A DNA stretch of 64,000 nt from Mycteria americana (lineage: Eukaryota; Chordata; Aves; Ciconiiformes; Ciconiidae), in the NCBI RefSeq assembly GCF_035582795.1, contig NW_027445653.1, positions 248,001 through 312,000 of the forward strand. Reading direction: 5' to 3'. How positions within the stretch are numbered: the stretch's first letter is position 1; each line of letters begins with the position of its first letter. The notes below the pieces were generated by a model, which was not told the DNA's origin, did not search any database, and saw nothing but the letters and a program-made list of their open reading frames with translations. This document shows positions 54,478-64,000 of the stretch, piece by piece. The position numbers were made by a program, and so were the translations under genes.

Positions 54478-55435
54478 TTACATTATAACTGCTATGCAGA
54501 AGTTTGTTACTTCTGAAAAACATCCAGTTATCAGTTTCCACGCTGCATCCTTGAGCTCCTGGTTCCTCATGCTGTAGATGAGGGGGTTCACTGCTGGAGG
54601 AACCACTGAGTACAGAACTGCCATCACCAGGTCCAGGGATGGAGAGGAGATGGATGGAGGCTTCAGGTATGTAAATATGGCAGTGATCAAAACCAGAGAG
54701 ACCACAGTCAGATGAGGGAGGCACGTGGAAAAGGCTTTGTGCCGTCCCTGCTCAGAGGGGATCCTCAGCACAGCCCTGAAGATCTGCACATAGGACAACA
54801 CAATAAAAACAAAACACCGAAATAATCCTGAGACTAACCACAAGAAGCCCAACCTCGCTGAGGTAGGATTGTGAGCAGGAGAGCTTGAGGATCTGGGGGA
54901 TTTCACAGAAGAACTGGTCCAGGGCATTGCCTTGGCAAAGGGGTATGGAAAATGTATTGGCTGTGTGCAGCACAGCATAGAAGAAACAACTGCCCCAGGC
55001 AGCTGCTGCCATGTGGACACAAGCTCTGCTGCCCAGGAGGGTCCCGTAGTGCAGGGGTTTGCAGATGGCAACATAGCGGTCATAGGCCATGATGGTGAGA
55101 AGACAATAGTCTGCTGAAATGAAAAAGACAAACAGAAAGACTTGTGCAGCACATCCTGTGTAGGAGATGTCCCTGGTGTCCGAAAGGGAATTGGCCATGG
55201 CTTTAGGGACAGTGGTGGAGATGGAGCCCAGGTCAATGAGGGAGAGGTTGGGGAGGAAGAAGTACATGGGGGTGTGGAGGCGGTGGTCGCAGGCTACAGC
55301 AGTGATGATGAGGCCGTTGCCCAGGAGGGCAGCCAGGTAGATGCCCAGGAAGAGCCAGAAGTGCAAGAGCTGCAGCTGCCGTGTGTCTGCAAATGCCAGG
55401 AGGAGGAACTGGGTGGTGGAGCTGCCGTTGGACAT
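54478..55435 (-). pseudogene. Olfactory receptor OR-D, OR14-like, one frameshift
   Basis: Minus-strand OR gene that starts at 55433-55435 with MSNGSS and runs intact through TM1-TM5. It then loses frame around 54818-54848: alignment with OR-C shows a net loss of two bases after the VGLLVVS segment. The first frame stops at 54752. The other frame continues SYVQIFRAVLRIPSEQG, KAFSTCLPH and NPLIYSMRN to a stop at 54478-54480. No other lesion is visible, so inactivation is recent or the frameshift is a sequencing error. Its flank is the near twin of the OR-A flank. It cannot make a seven-helix receptor as written. Confidence 0.88.
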
Positions 55436-58185
55436 TTGCTGCCTCTGGGCATGGGGCATTGTCATAGGAGAAAAAGACAGTGACAAATTAGGGGAGACTT
55501 CTCTGACCAAAATCAAAGCAATTTCCCACAGACACCCTTTCCTTTTTCTCGGAGACCTTCCTTCAACTCTGTGCCTGGAGCCCTCGTTGGTGCTGGCTGT
55601 GTGCCATGAAGAGCAGGGCATCTGCCCAAGGGCTTTTGATAAGTCAGCCCCACTCTGCAGAAGTGCGTAGGGGCAGCGACCAGTCCTGGTGTTCAGCTTT
55701 GTACTGTGAAACCACTGCTAACACAGAAGGGCCTGCCAGCATCTGCACTCCCAGTGCTAAGGAACTGGAATGGTAAAGCTCACCGTTTGGAAGGACACCT
55801 CAAGGAGACAGCCAAGTGTCCTAATGATGGCATTTCAGTAAGGGAGATTCAGCTCATCCCCTAGATGCTCTGACTGCATTGCCCACAGCCCTACAGCTTA
55901 GAGGAAAGCTGGGACACTGGTTCCCATGGACACACCTGCATGAAAGGACACACAAGATCAGTGTGTGACTCTGCAGCTGAAACTCCACCTCCCCAGACAG
56001 CCTGACAGCAAGATAAAAATAACACGGACAAAATAACACAAACAAGGAAAAACACAGTGAGCTTAGAGAGGCAAAGGGAGAGGCAGCCAGGCACTCAGGA
56101 CAGGGTTACCCCTGCCCAGCTGTGCACAACACCTCCCAGACACCAACATTGCCAGGCAGCTGCTCTCAGCCCTGTGCTCTGCAGAGGGACATGGGCACAT
56201 GGCTGGAGAGCTGCAGCACGGCTCTGCTGGAGCTCTGGCTGCAGAGGAGGTGGTTCACGCCTCAGACCCCACAGCCCTGAGGGCACAGGCTTTGCTGGGT
56301 GAGACAGGAGGCGAGGGGGCTTGCGAGGCAGAAGGGGTCTGCATTGGAGGGGATCATAGGGAGATTTCTGAATTCTCCCTCCCACAACGTTTCTGGTTTT
56401 CGTTTCCTCTCATTCCCTGATAATATCTCTGCTGCCTGGAGATTTTCCTCCTGGGAGGTGTTTCCCTGTCCCGTCTTTCCCTGTCAGCACTCACAGATCC
56501 CATCCCAACCTCTGTGCACTCCCCCTGGCCCTACAGAAACCTGCCTGTTTGCAGGGCACTGGCTGCATACATGGTCCTGTTTGCAGGTAGAAAAGGGCAG
56601 GCAAGAAACACCCTGATGGGTCCAGCAGAGGTGAAGCTGGTGCTGTCCATAGGCAGAGGAGTGGCTAAAGGCACTCTAGGAGGTTTCTGGCAGATCTACT
56701 GATGACTCAAAGTTACAGCTCAGGAGTCTCAGTGACTTCTTCAAACTTGAGAGATCCCTTTTTCCACCTCCCCGTGCCCCCCAAATAGGAAATGAAAAAC
56801 ACAAATTCAGGAAAGCTCCTTATCTTTAACGTAGTCCCTGCCTTGACCTTCCCCTTGAAAAGTCCCCTCAGAAATGCCCTGGGGGTGATCTGGAGCTGTG
56901 AGCAGCCCCGACCAACGCAGCACCCTCTTGACAGCAGAAGGACCCTCTCCTGCCAGCAGTTGCTTCTTCCACCCACAGCTTCTCCCCGCACTGCTGCTGG
57001 CAGCTCCCCAGGTAAGCTGAGAGCTGACCCTGGCAGGAGACAAAGGTCCTGCCCCAGCACACAGCCCCTGGGGTGCAGGGGCCCTGCTCTGAAGGACAGC
57101 CCTGGGCACCCCTGGGTGCACCCCCAGCTTCACACGCTGCAGCCATCCCCGGGTGAAGGCAGCCGACATGCCCCGTCCCTCTGATGGTGCAGCAGGGAAG
57201 CCCTGCTCCAAAGCCAGTCATTTTCTCTGCACTGGGGAAACTGTGAGAGCCCTCCTGGCAGATCCCGTAGGCTGTGGGATGTGCCAGCTTTAGGAGATCT
57301 TTCCAGGAGCTGCAGGTGCATTGCCCTGCAGGCAGAGACTTACCAGGTAGAGGGCTGTGAAGGTTATTCTGCAAGTGAGCTCTCCTCTGTCCTCCCACTC
57401 CCATCTGCCTTTAACCTCTCTCTGACTTCCCTCACCCCCCTCAGTGCCTGCAGGCAGTGCCCTCAGCCCTGCTGCCCTTTGCAGAGGAGCTGCTCCTGGG
57501 CAGAGCTGTCTCTCTGCAGCGCTGCCCGCTTGCCAGGAGCTCCCTCCATGCCAGGAGCCCAGCCCAGCTCAGCAGCAGAGGACCAGCCCAAGGCAGCACT
57601 TTCTCTGCCCCCTCTGGGCTCTCTCCACGTGTCCCTGGGGCTCCAAGGGCTGACGTCTCATGAAGGGCAGCAGGGTCTCTCCTGGGGAGCGTAGGCAGAC
57701 GCTAACTGAAGCAATCATTGACTGTCCCTCTCTGAACACTGGAGAGACAGAGTTTAGAAGTGGGATTTGCCCTAACACGCCGTGGGGGTCTACAAAGAGT
57801 TTCAATATTTGATTCCTTTATCCCCTATCCCTGTCCCCTTGCCAGGCAGGACACCGTGGCAGTGACAGGCAGGGATCATTTCCCCACCGTGCAGGGCAGG
57901 GGTTCAGCTGAGTCCATCAGGTATTTCCTCTCTGGTGAGGAGCCCAGAGACTGCAGTGGGGTTCAGCTCTTCCCCATGCACCCCACAGGAGCTGAGATTC
58001 CTCTTGCTTCAGCTCAGCGTGCACAAAATAGGTGCCTGCAGAGCAGCCCCTGCCCTGAGCTCCCTCTGTGATCCATGGGGATGGAGGGTGGCAGTCAGCT
58101 GCTCACACACCAACACCTGGTGGCATCTGAGGTGCCAGGGGTGGTCCAGGACTTGTGGCTGTGTCTGCAAGCGCTGATGGAGCAT
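55436..58185 (-). repeat. Duplicated 5' flank module of OR-D
   Basis: Same orientation as the OR-A module: 56713-57404 equals 2119-2810 with few changes. Similarity stops inside the island at about 57633 and resumes at a lower level at 57845-58185 (compare 3200-3540). No gene is supported. Confidence 0.75.
57450..57633. promoter_or_regulatory. Near-identical island in OR flanks, truncated copy D
   Basis: Matches the first about 180 bp of 2855-3108 almost perfectly, then departs after ctctgggctc. It lies about 2.0 kb upstream of the OR-D start. Confidence 0.35.
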
Positions 58186-58439
58186 CCATGGGACACCCCC
58201 ACCTGCCTGAGCATGAGCTGGGGGGCTGGGAGGGAGGGTCCCTTGGTCACCTCAGGTTACACCAAATGGGTAGGGCATCTGAACGTCTCTTAGACTCACA
58301 TGTCCATGGCAGCTGCTGGCCTTCCAGCTGACCAAAAGGAGGAGTGCAGCAGAAGGAGGGTCAGGGCTCTCTCTGGGCTCCCTCCACTGCACTCACTAGA
58401 GCTCAGCTTACTACAAAACTCAGGCACGGGCACGTCCCT

Positions 58440-60585
58440 GCATTGCAGGCACCGATATCATTGCAAGGCTCTTTCTAAGGGCATAAGAAAGGCCTCTGGT
58501 GCCATGCCAGGTGCCTGGGGTGCCCAGCGCAACTGCATGTGGCTGGCAAATATGGCACAGGACCTCCAGGAAAGCCACGTCCCTCTGGAGTGGGGGCTGG
58601 GCAGACACACCAGGGCCTCCCAAAGGGGTCCGGTGCCTTTTTGCCAGCACCGGAATGCCAACACCCCGGCAAGGAGGCAAGGTCCATCTCGTCTACAGCC
58701 AGGGCTGCTGCAAGATTGGGAGGCACATCACACCAGGGTCTCCACTCACGTCCCTATACTCTCAACCCCTGGCAGTTCTCTTCTCCCCTGTCCTCTCCCC
58801 ACCTCCACCCGTGATCATATGAAGAAAATCCCACAGCACTGATGTCCACAGTCTGGCTGGATTGCAGCCTTACCTCACCCAGGGAGTTCTTCAGGGGTCC
58901 CTTGTGTTCCTGGAGATTGGCACAAGGTCCTGCAGAGTCCCCTCAGGCAGCAAACTGCTCTCTTGCAAGGCTGGCATGGCCCAGGCCTGTTTTCCTCTGG
59001 CCTTGGGGACTGCAGGGATTGTTGTCTTCACGAGCATCTCATCTCATCCTTACGTTGCCACCTGCCATCCTTCCCAGCATGTCTTTGCTCTGAAGCAAAG
59101 CCTTTGCATACATGGGGTGCTGGGTGCTTGGTTCCAGTTTTCTCCATGAGAAGTCTTTGCTGAGCTGCTGCAACCCAAATGTGCACCAATGCCCTCAGCC
59201 TGGGACACAGCCAGGAGGGTCGGGAGCCCCTTAGTCCATGACAGAGCTTCTGAGGGAACCACTGTGGTGACGTGGTGGGACAGGTAGCACAGCTTTGGGT
59301 ACTGTGATGTACAGGCTCTTTAGGAGACACTGGAGGTGGCTGAGGAAATGTCATATGGAAACGTCTCATGATCCTCCTAAGCACCTTCCTTGGTCATAGG
59401 CCAGCTGGGAAGTGGGAGATGGAAAGGGGCTCAGCAGCAGTGATCCCTGTCTGGCTGGGTCTGCTTCTCAACCTTCCCAGCATGGCCACTGCAGGGTCAC
59501 CCCATGGCCCCAGGGCACCACAGCCCCCTCGCTCTGCAGAGCAGCACCGCCAGCTCAGGGTCCTGTGGGGAGCATGGTCAGGGGTGCAGGAACGGCCAGC
59601 CAGGCCAGCATGGACACACTCACCTGGGGAAAGGCTCTCTGGGGAGAAGGGATGTCCAGGGAGAAGAGCAGGGCACCATGGCCGTGGAGGGGAGAAATAA
59701 AAAGAGCATCCCGTTCCTGTGTGTCCAGCTGGGGCAGGCTGCTGTGCTGCTGGGGCAGCCGCAGCTACAAGAGGAGCCCCAGGGCCAGGACCCTAATGCT
59801 GTCCTGGGGAGCAGGACTGGACCAGGGAGGAAGCAGGCTGCTGGTGGTGGGGATCTCCTGAGCATGACAGCAGGAGGGACACTGTCACAGACCTGCAGCT
59901 TGCCATTAGCATCCTGCTTCATCATGCTAGCCCCGTGCTGCGGCTCATTCTCACGTTTAGCTCTCTTACCCACTAAGCAGTTGCTCATGTTGGGGATTGG
60001 AGTACGAGAAGGACAACATCCTTGACAGAGGAGGAAACAGCCCCGAGAGGCTGAATCGTGACTGAACCCCGGACGGTAGCTAAGGAAGGCTTACACTGAG
60101 CTCAGGAGAGTGGCTTGTGAAAGTCAGTGATGGCTGACATTCACTGGGTCACCAAGGAGATGGGATTCTGGGATCCCTGGCTCCTGAAGTTCTGAAGACT
60201 CAATGCACGTACCCGTCACACACATAATGGGACTAATACTGGCAAAGCCAGGGATAGCGAGACCTACCCCAAGTGCTGCCTTCCATCATGCCCACATGCC
60301 CCAGAGAAGAATCACTCCCTTTGGATTAAGAAGTCACTTCTTTCCCTTTGCACTCTGCTGCTAGGCTTTAGAGGTGTCATTTCCCAATCACACAGAAACT
60401 AGCAGGCAAAAGAAGACCAGAAAAGTGCTTTGGGCGTGGGATGCCTAATGCGTCATCTCTCCTGTGTCAATGTTCTAGGGCTTAATTATCTGTTCATGAA
60501 GGTAAAGTCTGAAAAGCTCAGGCACGTTGTCATGCAGAAGTTTGTAGTTGTTAATGGAGGGCTTTTAAAGCGCCATTAAACATGG
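58440..60585. repeat. Direct segmental duplication, right copy part 1
   Basis: Matches 9426-11568 at an offset of about 49,016 and begins abruptly at gcattgcaggcaccgat. The 254 bp before it (58186-58439) are not part of the duplication and hold nothing recognised. Confidence 0.8.
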
Positions 60586-61054
60586 AGGGTTAGTGTCAGG
60601 GTTTGCCGTATGGTTTATTGGCCTTGTGGCAGAAGATTGTCACCACCTCACTGGTCACACCACTCCAGTGAACCTTGTTCTTGCCTGTGGATCAGGGTCT
60701 CTGAGCCGCTGCTCGATCCCGTCCCTGTGCCACACAGGACAAGGGAGAGGGCTGTGATCATGGTTCAGCAACACCGAGGCACTGAAGGCCAATTTGAGTC
60801 CAGTTCTGGGTTACTGTCATTCTCAGATCAATACCGTGAATGTGGCCAGTCCATGTAACACACTCGTCTATCAGGTTTGGGGTAACTGGGCCTCCATTTT
60901 TTCCAGCAGAGGTGGGCACTACCTGGGTCCATGAACAAATAGGTGTACCTGGGCCACAGATTTAGGACAAGGCACGTTGGCTAAGCTAGCCCAGTGCTTT
61001 AAAGTTACTGAGAGGTTCACCACCCCATTCCGTATGTTGCAATTAATAGATCAG

Positions 61055-61525
61055 GTTTCTCCAGTACCCTCAGATGAGGATGTCCTCATCCTGCTGGACC
61101 AGCTGATGAAGTATAGACTAGAGAAGTACACGGTGAGGTGGACTGAAGACTGGCTGAACTGCTGGGATCAAGGGGTTGTGACTGTGGCATGAAGTTCAGC
61201 CCGAGTCCAGCAAACAGCGGTGTACGCCAGGGGTCAACAGTGAGTCCAGTTCTCTTCAACACCTTCATTAATGATCTGGATGACGGGGCAGAGTGCAGTC
61301 TCAGCACGTCTGATGATGATACGGAACTGGGAGGAAGGACTGGTGTGCTGCTGTTTGGAGGGACCTGTAGAGGCTGGAGAAATGGGCTGAAAGGAACCTC
61401 AGGTTCATCCAAGGGAAGTGCAAAGTCCTGCCCCGGTACCATGCCCCAGGATATGTTGGGGCTGACTGGCTAGAGGGAAACTGCAGAGAAGGACCTGGGA
61501 CACCAAGCTGAACAGGAGCCGGGGC
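61055..61525 (+). mobile_element. CR1 LINE fragment, right duplicate
   Basis: Duplicate of 12727-13189 with the same reverse transcriptase words and the same break at the LTR edge. One extra G near 61231 changes the frame relative to the left copy. Confidence 0.8.
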
Positions 61526-62092
61526 TGTGGATTAGCCCCAGTCGGCAATTAAGTACCACACAGCCGCTCGGTCAGCCTGGCCCCGCGGTGGGATGGGGGA
61601 GAGAATCGGAAGAGGAAAAGTAAGAAAAATCGTGGGATGAAATAAGAACAGTTTAATAATTGGAACAACAACAACAACAGGAACATTTTAATGAGAAGGC
61701 AAACAAGAAGAGAGCGAGAGAGGAACAAAACCCAGGAAAAAACAAGTGATAGAACTGCTCACCACCCACCGACTGATGCCCAGCCCGTCCCTGAGCAGTG
61801 ATCACTGTCCCCCGGCCAACTCCCCCAGTTTATATACTGAGCATGACGTCATAGGGTATGCAACAGCCCTTTGGCCAGTTTGGATCAACTCTCTTGGCTG
61901 TGCCCCCTCCCAGTTTCTTGTGCACCTGGCAGAGCAGGGGAAGCTGAGAAGTCCCCGACTGGTGTAAACATTACTTAGCCACCACTAAAACATCAGTGTG
62001 CTATCAACATTATCCTCATCCTAAATGCAAAACACAGCGCTATACCAGCTACTAGGAAGAAAATTAACTCTATCCCAGATGAAACCAGAACA
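61526..62092 (-). mobile_element. Solo ERV LTR in CR1, right duplicate
   Basis: Duplicate of 13190-13756. It keeps the TGACGTCA site and a TATATA box (near 61833-61851, minus orientation). Confidence 0.8.
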
Positions 62093-62720
62093 AAAGAAGC
62101 TGTGAAAAGGTACTCCTGAAAGGGCCAGAACAGTGGGGAAACGCCAGAAGCTGTGTGAGGGCACAGCTAGGGGCCTCCCAAAGGCTCTCCTGGAGGGCTG
62201 CAAAACCAGGAGGGCCAAAGGCAGACAAATGGGATGGATCTAGGCGGGATTCTTTGAGAGGGAGCAGTGTGGCAACCATGAAGAAAGCTGCAGTGTGGGA
62301 GGGAAAAGAGAGCAACGCCAAGATCCCCGAAGGAAATCCACTGTCCATCTGGTGCCCTGACCCACCTCCCCAGAGTTACCTTAGTCCTCCGAGGCAGACT
62401 CTGTGGTCCCACAGAACTCGCCTGCTTGCTGCCGGCCCCCCACTGACTGAGGAAGGAACGGGCATATGATGGTGCCAGTGAGGAAGAAGTCCCTTCTCCA
62501 ATTTTCGAATCAGAGTGCCTGGAGAAAAAAGAACAATCTCTGTTTAGGGCTGTTCTTGCAGCCTCCTCTTGTGTTCAGGCATTTTCTTGGAGTGGTTTCT
62601 ACAACAGAGAGAAGACATAACCAAGACTACAAATGGGAAATTTGATTGGCATTTTCCCACCAGGTCTGCCCCTGTCAGAGCAAGACCTCATCTGGATATC
62701 CCCTACGGCCTCCATTTCAC
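62093..62720. other. Duplicated noncoding stretch, right copy
   Basis: Counterpart of 13757-14383 with scattered substitutions and small indels that break the longer frames. Nothing recognised. Confidence 0.5.
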
Positions 62721-63813
62721 ACAATTATGGAATCATAAAATGGTTTGCGTTGGAAGGGACCTTAAAGATCACCTAGTGCCATCTCCCCTGCCATGGGCAG
62801 GGATATCTTCCACTAGATCAGGCTGCTCAAAGACACTTCTGTCTCGTCCCACTCGGTGGGTTGCGAGAGGGGTGAATCTTTTCGATTCCCCGACTGTTTG
62901 AGTACCGACAAAAGCTGATCTCTGCTCGGCAGAGCCGCGTGGTCGGCAGAGTCACGACAATGACCCAGAGGAACAATCTGGCCAGCAATTTTATTAACTG
63001 GCGAATTCCACAAACGGCCAAACTTAACGACCTGACGAGTTTAATGAACGAGCAAAGGCGATTTGGCAATGGAGCTATTTTCCGGGCAAACCAATCCGAA
63101 ACTTGCATATATATATTGGAAGAGCAGAGAAAGAGAGAAGCAAGAAAAGGAAAGGAGAAGAGAGGAGGAAAGAGAAAGAAAAAGTATCACCACCCTTGGA
63201 TCCCGTGATGACGATGACAAACGTGGCAATCCTCCAGTGGTGGGCGTGCGCGCGCTTCCCTTGGGGGTGGGGGGGGCAAGCCTTTTACAGGCTAATCCCC
63301 GCCTCCAGGTACACCCCTTCAGGACTGACATGGTTATTGTTCTAGAAAGTTCTCAATCTTCTGCGCAGGCGCTGGGGGAGGGGGGTGGTCGCGAGGGGTC
63401 TCTTGGGCGGTTGCAAGCCCCTTCCTCAGATAAACTCTATGTGACCTCTGGCCATACATGGTCAGGTTTGGGAGAACCTGGAACCACGCATCCTCCGACA
63501 TGCTCTCCACATCCCGCTCTTGCTCTCCCCCACCCCATGCTTGCTGACCTGCTGTCGCCATGCAAATAGCGCCTCAAATCACCACAATGTTTTAGACATT
63601 AAGTCTTTCAGACTCTCACAACTTTCAACCTGGCCTTGAACAATTCCAGTGAGGGAGAATCCAAAGTACCAAATCTGGGCAACCTCTTCCAGGGTCTCAC
63701 CACCCTCACAGTAAAGAATTTCTTCCTAATAGCTAATCTAAATCTACCCCTCATCAGTTTAAAACCATTAGCCCTGTGCTGGATGCACTCAACCCCTTTA
63801 CCAAATTAGCAGT
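62721..63813 (-). mobile_element. CR1 LINE 3' end split by an LTR
   Basis: Counterpart of 14384-14757. The CR1 runs 62721-62839, is interrupted by the LTR at 62840-63620, and resumes with ttcaacctggccttgaac to about 63813. Confidence 0.85.
62840..63620 (-). mobile_element. Young solo LTR inserted after the duplication
   Basis: A 781-bp element with TG...CA ends, flanked by acttc (62835-62839) and acttt (63621-63625), a 5-bp duplication with one change. On the minus strand it carries a tgtaaaaggcttgcc TATA-like region, a GA/CT-rich tract and a taataaaattgc poly(A) signal. It belongs to another LTR family than the 25814 copy. It is missing from the left duplicate at 14573, so it post-dates the duplication. 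Confidence 0.85.
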
Positions 63814-64000
63814 AGATTGGGTCAGGCTCCAAAGGAGGTGAAGGCCTGAGCTGTAGCCAGGCCAAGAACTCCTCTAGTTCCAATCTGTTCTCTTAAAACC
63901 CACAAAGGAGCAGAGTGACACAGTGAGCATCGATGCCTGTGAGCTTGGAACACTGATCTTGCGATTAACACATGAACAGCGGGTGGCTTTTCCAAGACTC

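Larger units (their letters stand above)
60586..64000. repeat. Direct segmental duplication, right copy part 2
   Basis: Matches 12251-14955, including the CR1/LTR structure, and runs off the window. The final bases (63815-64000) equal 14758-14955, the outer end of the inverted-repeat arm, so the duplication probably continues into another arm copy. Confidence 0.85.

Overview
This window looks like a stretch of a bird genome. Four lines of evidence support this: CR1 LINE fragments with avian-type 3' ends, avian ERV long terminal repeats, a cluster of olfactory receptors of the OR14-like type that is expanded in birds, and a MROH (maestro heat-like repeat) gene with short introns in GC-rich sequence. 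Species and chromosome cannot be read from the sequence. The high density of segmental duplication suits an ampliconic microchromosome, a sex chromosome or a subtelomeric region, but that is inference.

The layout is dominated by duplication. (1) Four olfactory receptor (OR) copies, each with a related 2-3 kb 5' flank: OR-A (1-341, minus, cut by the window edge), OR-B (6395-7333, minus, intact), OR-C (44355-45314, plus, intact) and OR-D (54478-55435, minus, one frameshift). (2) A direct duplication: about 340-3540 and 9426-14955 recur at 55436-58185 and 58440-64000, roughly 48-55 kb downstream. The copies are about 97-98% alike by eye in the best parts and differ by discrete indels and one LTR insertion. 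(3) A large inverted repeat: left arm about 14758-23800, right arm about 33480-40990 in opposite orientation, with a spacer of about 9.7 kb. The arms share LTR-like sequence, a satellite of about 145-bp units (14 units against 9), other noncoding sequence and a CCAAT-box array. They differ by large replaced or missing blocks.

The spacer carries the best-supported multi-exon gene, a 12-exon MROH-family gene (27737-32826, plus). All its splice sites are GT-AG, the assembled frame is open (492 codons), it has an upstream TATA motif and a downstream AATAAA. The left arm alone carries an intronless coiled-coil gene (21538-22635, plus). It resembles the N-terminal part of RIM-binding proteins (RIMBP3/TSPOAP1 type) and lies just downstream of a triplicated TATA/CArG-like promoter repeat. 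The right arm has unrelated sequence in the same position.

Mobile DNA includes CR1 pieces (3720-4175, 12727-13189, 14384-14757, 52425-53075 and duplicates near 61-64 kb), a decayed ERV gag-pol fragment (4190-6010), and solo LTRs at 13190-13756, 25814-26408, 46331-46928, 61526-62092 and 62840-63620. The copy at 25814 has a perfect 5-bp target duplication and that at 62840 a 5-bp duplication with one mismatch. About 46.9-52.4 kb and 53.1-54.5 kb hold no gene I can support. The OR genes would act as odorant GPCRs in sensory neurons; no functional link to the MROH or RIMBP-like genes is visible beyond shared residence in the amplified region.
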